A DNA stretch of 33,902 nt. Source: Micromonospora mirobrigensis. GTDB taxonomy: Bacteria > Actinomycetota > Actinomycetes > Mycobacteriales > Micromonosporaceae. The stretch lies in NCBI RefSeq assembly GCF_900091555.1, contig NZ_FMCX01000016.1, positions 1 to 33,902 on the forward strand, written 5' to 3'. The notes beneath the pieces are model-generated. The model saw only the letters and a program-made list of their open reading frames with translations. It was not told where the DNA came from and ran no database searches. Made by a program: the position numbers and the translations under genes. How positions within the stretch are numbered: position 1 is the stretch's first letter; each line of letters begins with the position of its first letter. Below, one piece after another: positions 1-6,971 of the stretch.

Positions 1-69
1 CGCAGCGGCGTGATGCGTCTTCCCGTGGGTATCAACCCCACCCGTGACCTGGCGCTTCTTGGCTGTCAT
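1..69 (-). CDS. IS110-family transposase, N-terminal fragment (runs off window)
   Basis: An ATG at 69 opens a frame that stays open to the window edge, giving 23 residues that include VTGGVDTHGKTHHAAA. This is the signature N-terminus of IS110-family DEDD (RuvC-like) transposases: a first beta strand ending in the catalytic Asp (D13) followed by THxxTHHAA. The family moves DNA through a circular intermediate and is guided by an RNA made from the element's own end. No strong ribosome binding site is visible just before the ATG. The remaining roughly 380 residues, including the C-terminal Tnp20 domain, should lie to the left. The fragment is too short to judge whether the gene is intact. Confidence 0.65.
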   Translation of the reverse strand, partial: MTAKKRQVTGGVDTHGKTHHAAA

Positions 70-89
70 CCTGGAACCGTCGTCCCTTT

Positions 90-290
90 CGCTTGCACCG
101 ACAGGGTCGGCACGCACCCGCCGGGACGGGCGGACAGGACAGTGACGGGGCCTCTTGCACAGGCTCCTATCAGGTCACGACGCCCCTGCCAGTGACGTGC
201 AGGACGGGGTCACCCGGAACCGATCGACGAATCGCTCAACAGGACAGCAACGTCGGTCAGTCGGTGAGTCAGACCGGACCGGGTGACCCC
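90..290 (-). ncRNA. Candidate IS110 bridge (seeker) RNA region
   Basis: Read on the transposase strand, this stretch just upstream of the transposase contains several nested structures. GGGGTCACCCGG at 290-279 pairs perfectly with CCGGGTGACCCC at 217-206, enclosing an inner 5-bp stem (255-251 with 229-225). Further on, GGGGC pairs with GCCCC around a CCTGATAGG mini-hairpin (about 185-144), and two small hairpins lie at 134-119 and 110-98. The octamer CGTCACTG occurs twice (197-190 and 147-140). IS110-group elements encode their bridge RNA in this position. The assignment is inferred from position and foldability; the ends are approximate. Confidence 0.4.
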
Positions 291-306
291 ACCTACATCC
301 TCACTG

Positions 307-771
307 TCAGTCGGCGACGACCAGGGCCTGCGGGGCGGCCTGCTTCATCCGGGTACGCAGCCACTTCAGCTGGATCGCGGTCTCCTGCTCGCAGTCCTTG
401 ACCACGGCCAGCAGCTTCTCGTCCCGGGCGCCGTACGCGGCCTGCCCGACCACCGTCCAGCAGATGTCGCACTCGGCGGCCATCAGGTAGAGGTCCTGAA
501 GGTCGCGGAGCAGCCCGATCGGGCCGGTGCGGCTGCCCGAGAAGAGCTCCGAGTGCAGCCGGTCCGGCTCGGCCGGGGCGTCCTCGGCGTACCGGCGGGC
601 GAACGGCGCCAGCTTCCCGGCGTGGCCGCGGCACTGGGTGGCCAGCTTCTCGCAGGTGTGGAAGACGTCCGGCTCGTCCCGGTGGGCCTCCCCCACCTCG
701 CAGAAGGCGTCGGCCAGCCGGTCCTGGGCCTTGTGCAGCAGTCCCAGATAGTGCGCCAGGTGCACGGTCAC
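307..771 (-). CDS. Small Cys/His-rich helical protein of unknown function
   Basis: This 154-residue protein is not one I recognise. It is predicted almost entirely helical, with no signal peptide or membrane segment. It has six cysteines (C24, C40, C47, C101, C104, C127) and many His/Glu residues (H4, H7, H13, H30, H38, H50, E41, E100), several in one-turn spacing such as C101-x2-C104, suggesting a helical bundle that could bind metal or a cofactor. The GTG start at 771 overlaps the stop of the molybdopterin oxidoreductase gene (GTGA), so the two are probably translationally coupled and may act together as enzyme and accessory or electron-transfer partner (inference). The stop codon abuts the proposed IS110 end, so the last few residues could have been changed by the insertion. 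Confidence 0.75.
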   Translation of the reverse strand: MTVHLAHYLGLLHKAQDRLADAFCEVGEAHRDEPDVFHTCEKLATQCRGHAGKLAPFARRYAEDAPAEPDRLHSELFSGSRTGPIGLLRDLQDLYLMAAECDICWTVVGQAAYGARDEKLLAVVKDCEQETAIQLKWLRTRMKQAAPQALVVAD

Positions 772-3245
772 CGCCCCCTCGTCGAGGTCGCCTCGGCGGC
801 GGGGCCGCCGACGGTCGCCGGGATGCCGGAGTCCTCCGGCGGTGCGCTGCCGCCGACGGTGGGCGCGGGCGAGGGGCGGCCGCCGGAGTCGGCCTCCTTC
901 TCCACCCGTACCGCGGCCACCTTGAAGATCGGCTGCTTGGAGACCGGGTCCCAGGCCGTGATGGTCAGCTCGTTGGCCGCCCGGTCGTGCCGGCGGTCAC
1001 CGCCGCCGGCTCCGGGAGCGCCGGGCCCGGCCCCGGCGGGGTCGGCGGCGTCCCAGTAGCCGTAGTGGAAGGGGAGGAAGACCACGCCGGGGCGTACCCC
1101 GCAGATGCGGGCCCGGGCGCGGACCGTGCCCCTCGGCGACTCGATCCGGACCAGGTCCCCCTCCGCGACGCCGAGCGGCCCGGCGTCGGCGGGGTTGAGC
1201 TCCACCCAGACCTCCGGCGCGGCGTGCTCCAGCTGGGTGGCCCGGCCGGTCTTGGTCCGGGTGTGGAACTGGTAGACGGTGCGGCCGGTGGTCAGCAGCA
1301 GCGGGTACCGCTCGCTCGACACCTCGGGCGAGGGTTGGTACGCCACCGCGTGCAGGAACGCCCGCCCGCCCGGCTGCTTGGCCCGGTATTCCTCCGGCAG
1401 CAGCTCCGCGCCGGTGGCCAGGTCGTGGCCGTAGCTCTCGCAGTAGTCGGGGTCGGTGTTGAAGACGCCGTCGGTGTAGAGCCGCTCGGTGCCGTCCGGG
1501 TGCTCGTCGGTGCACGGCCACTGGATGCCGCCCGTGCGCAGCCTGTCGTAGCTGATGCCGGTGTAGTCGCAGGGTCGGCCGCGGGAGCACTCCTGCCAGG
1601 CCCGGAACACCTCCTCCGGCCCGGTCCAGGTGATCAGCGGATCGCCGTCGCGGTCGCGGAAGTCCATCCGCCTGGCGTAGTCGAGGAAGATGTCCAGGTC
1701 GGCGCGGGCCTCGCCGGGCGGGTCGACGGCCTTGTCGGAGATGTGCACGGTCCGGTCGACGCTGGTGAAGGTGCCGGTCTTCTCGCCCCAGGTGGCGGCG
1801 GGCAGCACCACGTCGGCCAGCTCGGCGGTCTCGGTGAGGAAGAGGTCCTGCACCACCAGGAACAGCTCCGGCCTCGCCAGGATCCGGCGGATCCGGGCCA
1901 GGTCGGGCATGGAGACCGCCGGATTGGTGGCCGATACCCACAGCAGCTTGATCGAGCCCTGCTCGGCGTACCGGAAGATCTGCATAGCGTGCGTCGGCGG
2001 CGACCAGTGCGGGATGGTGTCCACCTCGACGTTCCAGAGCCGGGCCAGCTCGGCCACGTGCTCCGGGTTCTCCCAGTTGCGCAGGCCGGGCAGGTCGCCG
2101 TCGGCGCCGCACTCCCGGTTGTTCTGCGCGGTGGGCTGCCCGTTCATCTGGTAGAGCCCGGCGCCCGGCCGGCCGATCATGCCGCGCAGCAGGTGCAGGT
2201 TGTTCACCTGGCAGGCCGCGGCGGTGGCCTGGTTGGACTGGTAGAAGCCCTGGAGGACGGTGGAGAGCAGCCGGTCGCAGGTGCCGACCAGCTCGGCGGC
2301 CCGCTCGATGTCCCGGACCGGCAGGTCGCAGATCTCGGCGACCTTGGCGATCGGGTAGTCCTCGACCACCTCGCACAGCTCGTCGAAGCCGAGGGTGTGG
2401 GCGCCGACATAGGTCTCGTCGTACCAGCCGCGGTGGATCAGCTCGCGGAGCAGGCCGTTGAGCAGCGCCACGTTGGTGCCGTTGCGCAGCGCCAGGTGCA
2501 CGTCCGCCTCCCGGGCCACCGGGGTCAGCCGCGGGTCCACCGCCAGCATGGCCGGCGGGTTCGGCCCGCGGCGGCGGTCCAGCATCCGCATCCAGAGCAC
2601 CGTCTGGGTCTCGGCGACGTTGTGCCCCCACAGCGCGATCGCGTCGCAGTGGTCCACGTCCGTGTACGACCCGGGCTGCCCGTCGGTGCCGAAGGACGCC
2701 TTCAGCGCCGCGGCGGCGGTGGCCGTGCAGAGCCGGGTGTTGCCGTCCATGTGCGGGGTGCCGATGCCGGCCTTGCCGATCACGCCGAGGGTGTAGTACT
2801 CCTCCAGGAAGAGCTGCCCGCTGGTGTAGAAGCCGAAGTGTCCCCAGCCGCCGGGGCCTTTCAACAGCTCCTTGGAGCGGGCCACGATCCGGCCCATCGC
2901 GGTGTCCCAGTCGGTCTCCACCAGGCGGCCGCCCTCGCGGACCAGTGGGTGCCGCAGCCGGTCCGGGCTGTGGTTGGCCTGCCAGCCGTACAGGTCCTTC
3001 GGGTCGACCCGGCCGTGGTTGATCCGGTCCTGCGCCCGCCCGCGTACGCCGACGATCCGGTCGTCGATCACCGCGATGTCCATCGCGTCGCCGTTGGAGT
3101 GCAGGATCGACGCGGTCGGTACCCAGCGCTGCACGTCGGCCTCGGTGTGCCCGCCGGCGAGGAATCCGTCCACCCGCACCGGCCACTTCTCCCCCGGCCC
3201 GTACGGGGTGCGCTCACCCCACGGGTCGGCGATCCGGTCCACCAT
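768..3245 (-). CDS. Molybdopterin oxidoreductase (formate dehydrogenase/nitrate reductase superfamily) lacking N-terminal Fe-S cysteines
   Basis: 825 residues with the full catalytic fold of DMSO-reductase-superfamily enzymes: molybdopterin domains across about 95-620 and the C-terminal dinucleotide-binding barrel (TTGRTVYQFHTRTKTGRA onward, about 650-790). Cys173 in NTRLCTATAAAA sits where Nap/Nas and some formate dehydrogenases use cysteine as the Mo ligand. The N-terminal segment that normally binds [4Fe-4S] reads ASILHSNGDAMDIAV, with Ser, His and Asp where cysteines are expected, and there is no Cys before residue 173. A Gly/Ala-rich insert lies near 745-765 and a Pro-rich tail ends the protein. 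The gene is 4 nt downstream of the HPP gene and overlaps the next one. Substrate is unknown; nitrate/nitrite or formate chemistry is possible. ATG at 3245 is followed immediately by GTG, which is better spaced from GAGGAG and could be the true start. Confidence 0.9.
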   Translation of the reverse strand: MVDRIADPWGERTPYGPGEKWPVRVDGFLAGGHTEADVQRWVPTASILHSNGDAMDIAVIDDRIVGVRGRAQDRINHGRVDPKDLYGWQANHSPDRLRHPLVREGGRLVETDWDTAMGRIVARSKELLKGPGGWGHFGFYTSGQLFLEEYYTLGVIGKAGIGTPHMDGNTRLCTATAAAALKASFGTDGQPGSYTDVDHCDAIALWGHNVAETQTVLWMRMLDRRRGPNPPAMLAVDPRLTPVAREADVHLALRNGTNVALLNGLLRELIHRGWYDETYVGAHTLGFDELCEVVEDYPIAKVAEICDLPVRDIERAAELVGTCDRLLSTVLQGFYQSNQATAAACQVNNLHLLRGMIGRPGAGLYQMNGQPTAQNNRECGADGDLPGLRNWENPEHVAELARLWNVEVDTIPHWSPPTHAMQIFRYAEQGSIKLLWVSATNPAVSMPDLARIRRILARPELFLVVQDLFLTETAELADVVLPAATWGEKTGTFTSVDRTVHISDKAVDPPGEARADLDIFLDYARRMDFRDRDGDPLITWTGPEEVFRAWQECSRGRPCDYTGISYDRLRTGGIQWPCTDEHPDGTERLYTDGVFNTDPDYCESYGHDLATGAELLPEEYRAKQPGGRAFLHAVAYQPSPEVSSERYPLLLTTGRTVYQFHTRTKTGRATQLEHAAPEVWVELNPADAGPLGVAEGDLVRIESPRGTVRARARICGVRPGVVFLPFHYGYWDAADPAGAGPGAPGAGGGDRRHDRAANELTITAWDPVSKQPIFKVAAVRVEKEADSGGRPSPAPTVGGSAPPEDSGIPATVGGPAAEATSTRGR

Positions 3246-3249
3246 CTCC

Positions 3250-3777
3250 TCACCCCTCCTTCGGTGCGGACCACAGCGGCATCTGCCGGCCGGTGGCCCG
3301 GTTGAACAGCAGGTCCACCACCGTCACCAGGAGCACGGCGGCGAACGCGACGACGAGCTGCGTCGGGGTGTGCAGCAGCCCGAGACTCACGATCAGTGTG
3401 GTCGCGCCGGCCGGCGGGTGCGGGGCCTTCAGCAGTACCAGCACCGCCGCCGTGACCGCCAGCGAGCCGGCGGCGGCCAGGATCCGCATCCCGGACACGC
3501 CTTCCTGGAGCGCCGACGGGTGGTCGGCCAGGCCGGTGACCACCAGGAACAGGTATCCGGCGAGCAGTGCCACCAGGTGCCCGACGATCGTGTTGCGGGG
3601 CGACGACTCGGGCTTGCGGGGCTGCTCGACGTGCAGCATGATCGCCGGCCCGAGGCTGGGGAAGAGCCACGGCTGCCGGGAGAGCAGGGCGACGGTGCCG
3701 GCCACCACCACGGCGACCGCGCTCCCGGCGAACGCCCGGGCCGCGGGCCGGGACGGCGTCTCATCGATTTCGGCCAT
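3250..3777 (-). CDS. HPP-family integral membrane protein
   Basis: 175 residues with four to five hydrophobic segments and the family motif KAPHPPAGATTL (His-Pro-Pro) before the last membrane helices. HPP proteins are membrane proteins of bacteria and plastids; a chloroplast member has been implicated in nitrite transport, but no activity can be assigned from sequence alone. It is the first gene of a unit continuing 4 nt later into the molybdopterin oxidoreductase, which makes transport of that enzyme's substrate or product an attractive guess. No ribosome binding site precedes the ATG; instead a GGGTAG promoter box lies only 9 nt upstream, so the mRNA may be leaderless or nearly so. Confidence 0.88.
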   Translation of the reverse strand: MAEIDETPSRPAARAFAGSAVAVVVAGTVALLSRQPWLFPSLGPAIMLHVEQPRKPESSPRNTIVGHLVALLAGYLFLVVTGLADHPSALQEGVSGMRILAAAGSLAVTAAVLVLLKAPHPPAGATTLIVSLGLLHTPTQLVVAFAAVLLVTVVDLLFNRATGRQMPLWSAPKEG

Positions 3778-3786
3778 GTGGGTGTC

Positions 3787-3811
3787 CTACCCCGCCGTGG
3801 GATTTCAAATC
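3787..3811 (-). promoter_or_regulatory. SigB-type stress promoter candidate for the HPP/molybdoenzyme operon
   Basis: On the minus strand GATT (3811-3808) is followed after exactly 15 nt by GGGTAG (3792-3787), matching the actinobacterial stress consensus GNNT-N14-16-GGGTA. The box ends 9 nt before the HPP start codon. This is a pattern match only. Confidence 0.45.
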
Positions 3812-3836
3812 GACGCACATCCCGGATCCGCGCCGG

Positions 3837-5015
3837 TCAGGCCGCCTGGGGATGCAGGACGGTACGCAGGCAGCCGTCCTCCTTCTTCTCGAAGATCTCG
3901 TAGCCGCGGGCGCCGTCCTCCAGCGACATCGGGTGGGTGGCCAGGTAACCGGGGTCGATCTCGCCGGCCGCGATCCGGTCCAGCAGCATCGGGATGTAGC
4001 GCTGGGCGTGCATCTGGCCCATCCGCAGCACCAGGGCCTTGTTCATGGCCGCGCCGAGCGGGAACTTGTCGACCAGGCCGCCGTACACGCCGACGATGCT
4101 GACCGTGCCGCCCTTGCGGGCGGCCATGATCGCCTGCCGGACCGAGGTGGGCCGGTCGGTCTGCATCCGGGCCGTCTGCTTCGCCTTGTCGTACGCGTAG
4201 ATCGGTCCGACGTCGTGCGACTCCATGCCGACCGCCTCGATGCAGGCGTCCGGCCCCCGGCCGGCGGTCATCTCCCGCAGCGCCTCCAGCACGTCGGTCT
4301 CGGCGTAGTTGATCGTCTCCACGCCGAGCCGCTCGCTCGCGGTGCCCAGCCGCTCGGGCAGCCGGTCGATGACGATCACCCGTTCGGCGCCGAGGAGCTG
4401 CGCGGCCCGTGCGGCCATCTGGCCGACCCCGCCGGCGCCCCAGACGGCGACCACCTCACCGCCCTTGAGGTCGCAGAAGTCGGCGCCCATCCAGCCGGTC
4501 GGCATGGCGTCGGAGGCGAACACCACCGCGTCGTCCGGCACTCCGTCGGGCACCTTGAACGCCCCGACGTCGCCGAACGGCACCCGGATGTACTCGGCGT
4601 GGCTGCCGGAGTAGCCGCCGGCGGCGTGCGAGTAGCCGAGGATGCCGGCCGGCGAGTGACCCCAGAGCTTCTCGGCCATGACCGGCTGCGGGTTGGAGTT
4701 GTCGCAGAGCGAGTACTGCTCGGTGCGGCAGTACCAGCAACCGCCGCAGGCCACCACCGAACCGACCACCACCCGGTCGCCGACCTTCAGCCGCTGCACG
4801 CCCGGCCCGGTCTCCACCACCTCGCCCATGAACTCGTGGCCGAGGATGTCACCCTCCCGCATCGCCGGCAGGTAGCCGTTGATCAGGTGCAGGTCGGAGC
4901 CGCAGACGCTGCTGGCCCGGACCTTGACGACGATGTCCCGGTCGGCCCGGATGGTGGGTTCCGGCACGTCGCGTACGGCGAGCTTGCCGACGCCCTCCCA
5001 GCACAACGCCCTCAT
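3837..5015 (-). CDS. Zinc-dependent alcohol dehydrogenase (formaldehyde-dehydrogenase-like MDR family)
   Basis: 392-residue medium-chain dehydrogenase/reductase. Catalytic zinc ligands are visible in SVCGSDLHL and GHEFMGEV; the structural zinc lobe is CGGCWYCRTEQYSLC; the NAD(P)-binding Rossmann motif is VWGAGGVGQMAA. Length and the extra loop carrying YAYDKAKQTARMQTDRP match the subgroup often annotated as glutathione-dependent formaldehyde dehydrogenase-like, though the true substrate is unknown. It would oxidise an alcohol or hydroxymethyl adduct with NAD+ in the cytosol. The ATG overlaps the stop of the upstream SRPBCC gene (ATGA), so both come from one mRNA, probably driven by the stress-type promoter at 5694-5718. 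Confidence 0.9.
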   Translation of the reverse strand: MRALCWEGVGKLAVRDVPEPTIRADRDIVVKVRASSVCGSDLHLINGYLPAMREGDILGHEFMGEVVETGPGVQRLKVGDRVVVGSVVACGGCWYCRTEQYSLCDNSNPQPVMAEKLWGHSPAGILGYSHAAGGYSGSHAEYIRVPFGDVGAFKVPDGVPDDAVVFASDAMPTGWMGADFCDLKGGEVVAVWGAGGVGQMAARAAQLLGAERVIVIDRLPERLGTASERLGVETINYAETDVLEALREMTAGRGPDACIEAVGMESHDVGPIYAYDKAKQTARMQTDRPTSVRQAIMAARKGGTVSIVGVYGGLVDKFPLGAAMNKALVLRMGQMHAQRYIPMLLDRIAAGEIDPGYLATHPMSLEDGARGYEIFEKKEDGCLRTVLHPQAA

Positions 5016-5647
5016 GCCCGGCCTCCGCTCATCAGCTTCTCGCGGACCTTGTCGGTCGCCTTCTCCTGGGCGGGGCTGCGACCGGACGGGTCACGCCGGG
5101 TGTCGATCATCTGGCCGCACTCGATCAGCGACTTGATCCGGCGCAGCGCGTCCCGCAGGCCGAGGTCGGGGTCGCTGCCGGTGGTCAGCCCGAGCGCCCG
5201 GCGGACCGGGCCGGACCGCCAGCGCAGCTCCGCCCGGATCTCGGTGCCCCGGTCCTGCGGCGCCGGGACCAGCTCCACGTGCCCCTCCTGGGCCGGTCCG
5301 TCCGTGACCCGCCAGCTCAGCCGGCGCGGGCCGTCGACGGTGATCTCGGCACGCCACTCGGTGCCGCCCCCGGCCGGGTCGCGGGCCACGCACCGCCACC
5401 GGTTGTCGGCGAGCTGCTCCAGGGTCGCCCACTCGGCCAGGGCCCGGTCGAGCCGCTCACGGTCGGTCCAGAAGCCGATGACGGCGTCCACCGGCCGGTC
5501 GACGGTGATCCCGCGGTTGACGACGTACCAGCCGCCCTCCCGCTCGGGCTGGTGCCGCCGCCGACGCCGGGCGACCACCCGGCCGACACCGAGCGCGGTC
5601 ACCGTGGCGGCGCCGGTCAGCGCCCACCTCGTTCCGTTGCTGGTCAT
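5012..5647 (-). CDS. SRPBCC-superfamily protein (polyketide cyclase/dehydrase-like) with N-terminal membrane anchor
   Basis: 211 residues from the ATG at 5647, chosen because GGAGGAG lies directly upstream; a longer in-frame reading has no such site. A hydrophobic segment at about residues 8-22 (TGAATVTALGVGRVV) is followed by an RRRRRH stop-transfer cluster, so the protein may be tethered to the membrane with its domain inside. The body matches the SRPBCC hydrophobic-cavity fold: NRGITVDRPVDAVIGFW opens it, and GTEIRAELRW lies in later strands. Such proteins bind lipids or hydrophobic ligands, and catalysis is not predictable. The gene is co-transcribed with the alcohol dehydrogenase (4-bp overlap). 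Confidence 0.82.
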   Translation of the reverse strand: MTSNGTRWALTGAATVTALGVGRVVARRRRRHQPEREGGWYVVNRGITVDRPVDAVIGFWTDRERLDRALAEWATLEQLADNRWRCVARDPAGGGTEWRAEITVDGPRRLSWRVTDGPAQEGHVELVPAPQDRGTEIRAELRWRSGPVRRALGLTTGSDPDLGLRDALRRIKSLIECGQMIDTRRDPSGRSPAQEKATDKVREKLMSGGRA

Positions 5648-5693
5648 CACGTCTCCTCCACCCGGGGCCCGGGGACGGACCCTCTCCGGGCCG

Positions 5694-5718
5694 CTACCCG
5701 GCGGGCGGGAGACGAAAC
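5694..5718 (-). promoter_or_regulatory. SigB-type stress promoter candidate for the SRPBCC/alcohol dehydrogenase unit
   Basis: On the minus strand GTTT (5718-5715), a 15-nt spacer and GGGTAG (5699-5694) make a near-ideal SigB-family promoter 46 nt before the SRPBCC start, leaving room for a leader with GGAGGAG. It is the best match of its kind in the window. The rest of the 187-nt gap (5648-5834) shows no gene. Confidence 0.55.
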
Positions 5719-5834
5719 GACAAACCATCATGATCGGTCAGATTTCGGCGTACGTCTCCCGCATACGACAGCTCGCGGCCACTTCCCGGCGAACGCCGGG
5801 AGTGACCGCGAGCCGTGGTGTGTGGTGACCCTGA

Positions 5835-6485
5835 TCAGTACCGCACCTGTTCGCGGGACTGCTGGGCCGAGTCCCGCACGTCGTGGGCGGCGGACCGGCT
5901 GTCGTCCTTGACCGCGTGCACGGCGTCCTGCGCGGTGGAACGCACCGACTCGGTGGCGTGCTGCGCCGGCTCGCGCAGCTCGTCCTTGAGCTCGCTGGCC
6001 ACCTCGCCCAGCTTCTCCTTGACCGTGTCGGTGTGCTCGGCGGCGCGCTCCTTGACCTGCGACGCCACCTGCTGCTCGCGCCGGGTGGCCGGCAGCAGCG
6101 ACGAGGCGAGCATGCCCACCCCGAAGGCGATCAGGCCGGCGGCCAGCGGGTTGCCCTGGGACTTCTCCCGCAGCGCGTACGGCGCCCGGTGGGCGGCGTC
6201 GCTGACCGTGGAGGCCGCCGAGTGCGCCTTGTCGCTGACCGTGGAGGCCGCCGAGTGCGCGTGGTCGCCCACCGAGTGACCGGCGTGGCTGCCGGCGTGG
6301 CCCAGGTCCGAAGCGGTGCCCATAACCTTGTCCCTCACATTCTGCAGCGCGTTGCGCGCCCGCTGCTTGCGGTCGTCGACGATGCGGCCGGGGCTGACCT
6401 TGTACGCCAGCGCGTCCACGTCGGAGCTCAGGCTGTTGCGGGTGGCCTCGATCTCCCGGCGGATCTGGTCGGGATCGGTGCTCAT
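5835..6485 (-). CDS. DUF3618 family membrane-associated protein
   Basis: 216 residues. The N-terminus DPDQIRREIEATRNSLSSDV is the hallmark of DUF3618 (about residues 5-50), an actinobacterial domain of unknown function found beside holin-like proteins. A single membrane helix spans about 112-131 (NPLAAGLIAFGVGMLASSLL). The remainder is Ala/His/Ser/Asp-rich amphipathic helix resembling LEA or apolipoprotein-type sequence, with an 11-residue tandem repeat (HSAASTVSDKA type) at about 77-98. The start overlaps the stop of the preceding holin-like gene, so it is the last gene of a three-gene unit starting at 7757. A role in envelope stress or membrane shaping is inferred from context only. Confidence 0.85.
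   Translation of the reverse strand: MSTDPDQIRREIEATRNSLSSDVDALAYKVSPGRIVDDRKQRARNALQNVRDKVMGTASDLGHAGSHAGHSVGDHAHSAASTVSDKAHSAASTVSDAAHRAPYALREKSQGNPLAAGLIAFGVGMLASSLLPATRREQQVASQVKERAAEHTDTVKEKLGEVASELKDELREPAQHATESVRSTAQDAVHAVKDDSRSAAHDVRDSAQQSREQVRY
6198..6260. repeat. 33-bp tandem duplication inside the DUF3618 gene
   Basis: Two identical 30-nt blocks (6198-6227 and 6231-6260) are separated by 3 nt, giving an 11-codon in-frame duplication. Exact nucleotide identity implies a recent duplication. Confidence 0.9.
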
Positions 6486-6940
6486 CGGGTGACTCCCTCC
6501 GGGTGCGGCTTCAGCGCGTCGGGAACCCGCTGCACGCTGTCCTTGGTCTGGGTGAGCCCGCGTACGGTCTCGGCGTTCTTCTTGGCCTTGGAGTAGAGGA
6601 CGGCGGCGACCGCGGCCCAGACGACGGCCACGATCAGGGCCGCCAGGCCCGAATCCATCACGTTGTCCAGGAACTGCCAGATCGCGATGGAGACGAAGAG
6701 CGCCACCATGTAGCCGCCGAATCCGGCGCCGCCGTACAGGCCGGCGGCCTTGCCGGCCTTCTTGCCCTCCTGGCGGATCTCCGCCTTGGCCAGCTCCACC
6801 TCCTGCCGCATCAGCGTCGACATGTCGGTGGTCACCTGGCCCAGCAGCTGACCGATGGAGCTGCCACGCACCTCGTCGGCGGTGTGCGGTGCGCCCGCGT
6901 ATCCGGGGTCCACTCCGGGCCCCTGCGTCGGCATGGTCAT
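6482..6940 (-). CDS. Phage-holin-superfamily (DUF1469-like) membrane protein
   Basis: 152 residues. A soluble N-terminal stretch with an amphipathic helix (about 28-62, LLGQVTTDMSTLMRQEVEL) precedes two membrane helices (about 66-91 and 97-117) and a basic tail. This is the layout of the actinobacterial Phage_holin_3_6/DUF1469 family, which is chromosomal, usually next to DUF3618 genes, and not evidence of a prophage. It sits 31 nt downstream of the 6972-7757 gene and overlaps the DUF3618 start by 4 nt, so the three are likely made together as envelope-associated components. Confidence 0.85.
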   Translation of the reverse strand: MTMPTQGPGVDPGYAGAPHTADEVRGSSIGQLLGQVTTDMSTLMRQEVELAKAEIRQEGKKAGKAAGLYGGAGFGGYMVALFVSIAIWQFLDNVMDSGLAALIVAVVWAAVAAVLYSKAKKNAETVRGLTQTKDSVQRVPDALKPHPEGVTR

Positions 6941-6971
6941 GCCGTCGCCTCCCTTCGGATGCTCAGGTGGC

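Larger units (their letters stand above)
1..306 (-). mobile_element. Left end of an IS110-family insertion element (partial)
   Basis: The minus strand carries the N-terminus of an IS110-type transposase at 1-69, cut by the window edge. Upstream of it (70-306) lies non-coding DNA rich in inverted repeats, ending at the stop codon of the next gene at 307. IS110 elements carry a non-coding left end upstream of the DEDD transposase and no classical terminal inverted repeats, so the exact boundary cannot be read here; it probably lies near 290-306. The right end is outside the window. That this is an IS110 end rests on the 23 visible residues plus the layout. Confidence 0.6.

Noticed and set aside
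987..3305. Long open frame on the plus strand opposite the molybdopterin oxidoreductase
   Set aside because: High GC leaves few stop codons in other frames. The translated sequence is low-complexity Arg/Gly/Val/Pro and matches no family, while the minus frame is a clear enzyme. The same applies to long frames opposite rne, ileS, valS and the TIGR03960 gene.
6482..6940. Prophage signal from a holin-like gene
   Set aside because: This holin-superfamily type is a normal chromosomal partner of DUF3618; no other phage genes are nearby.
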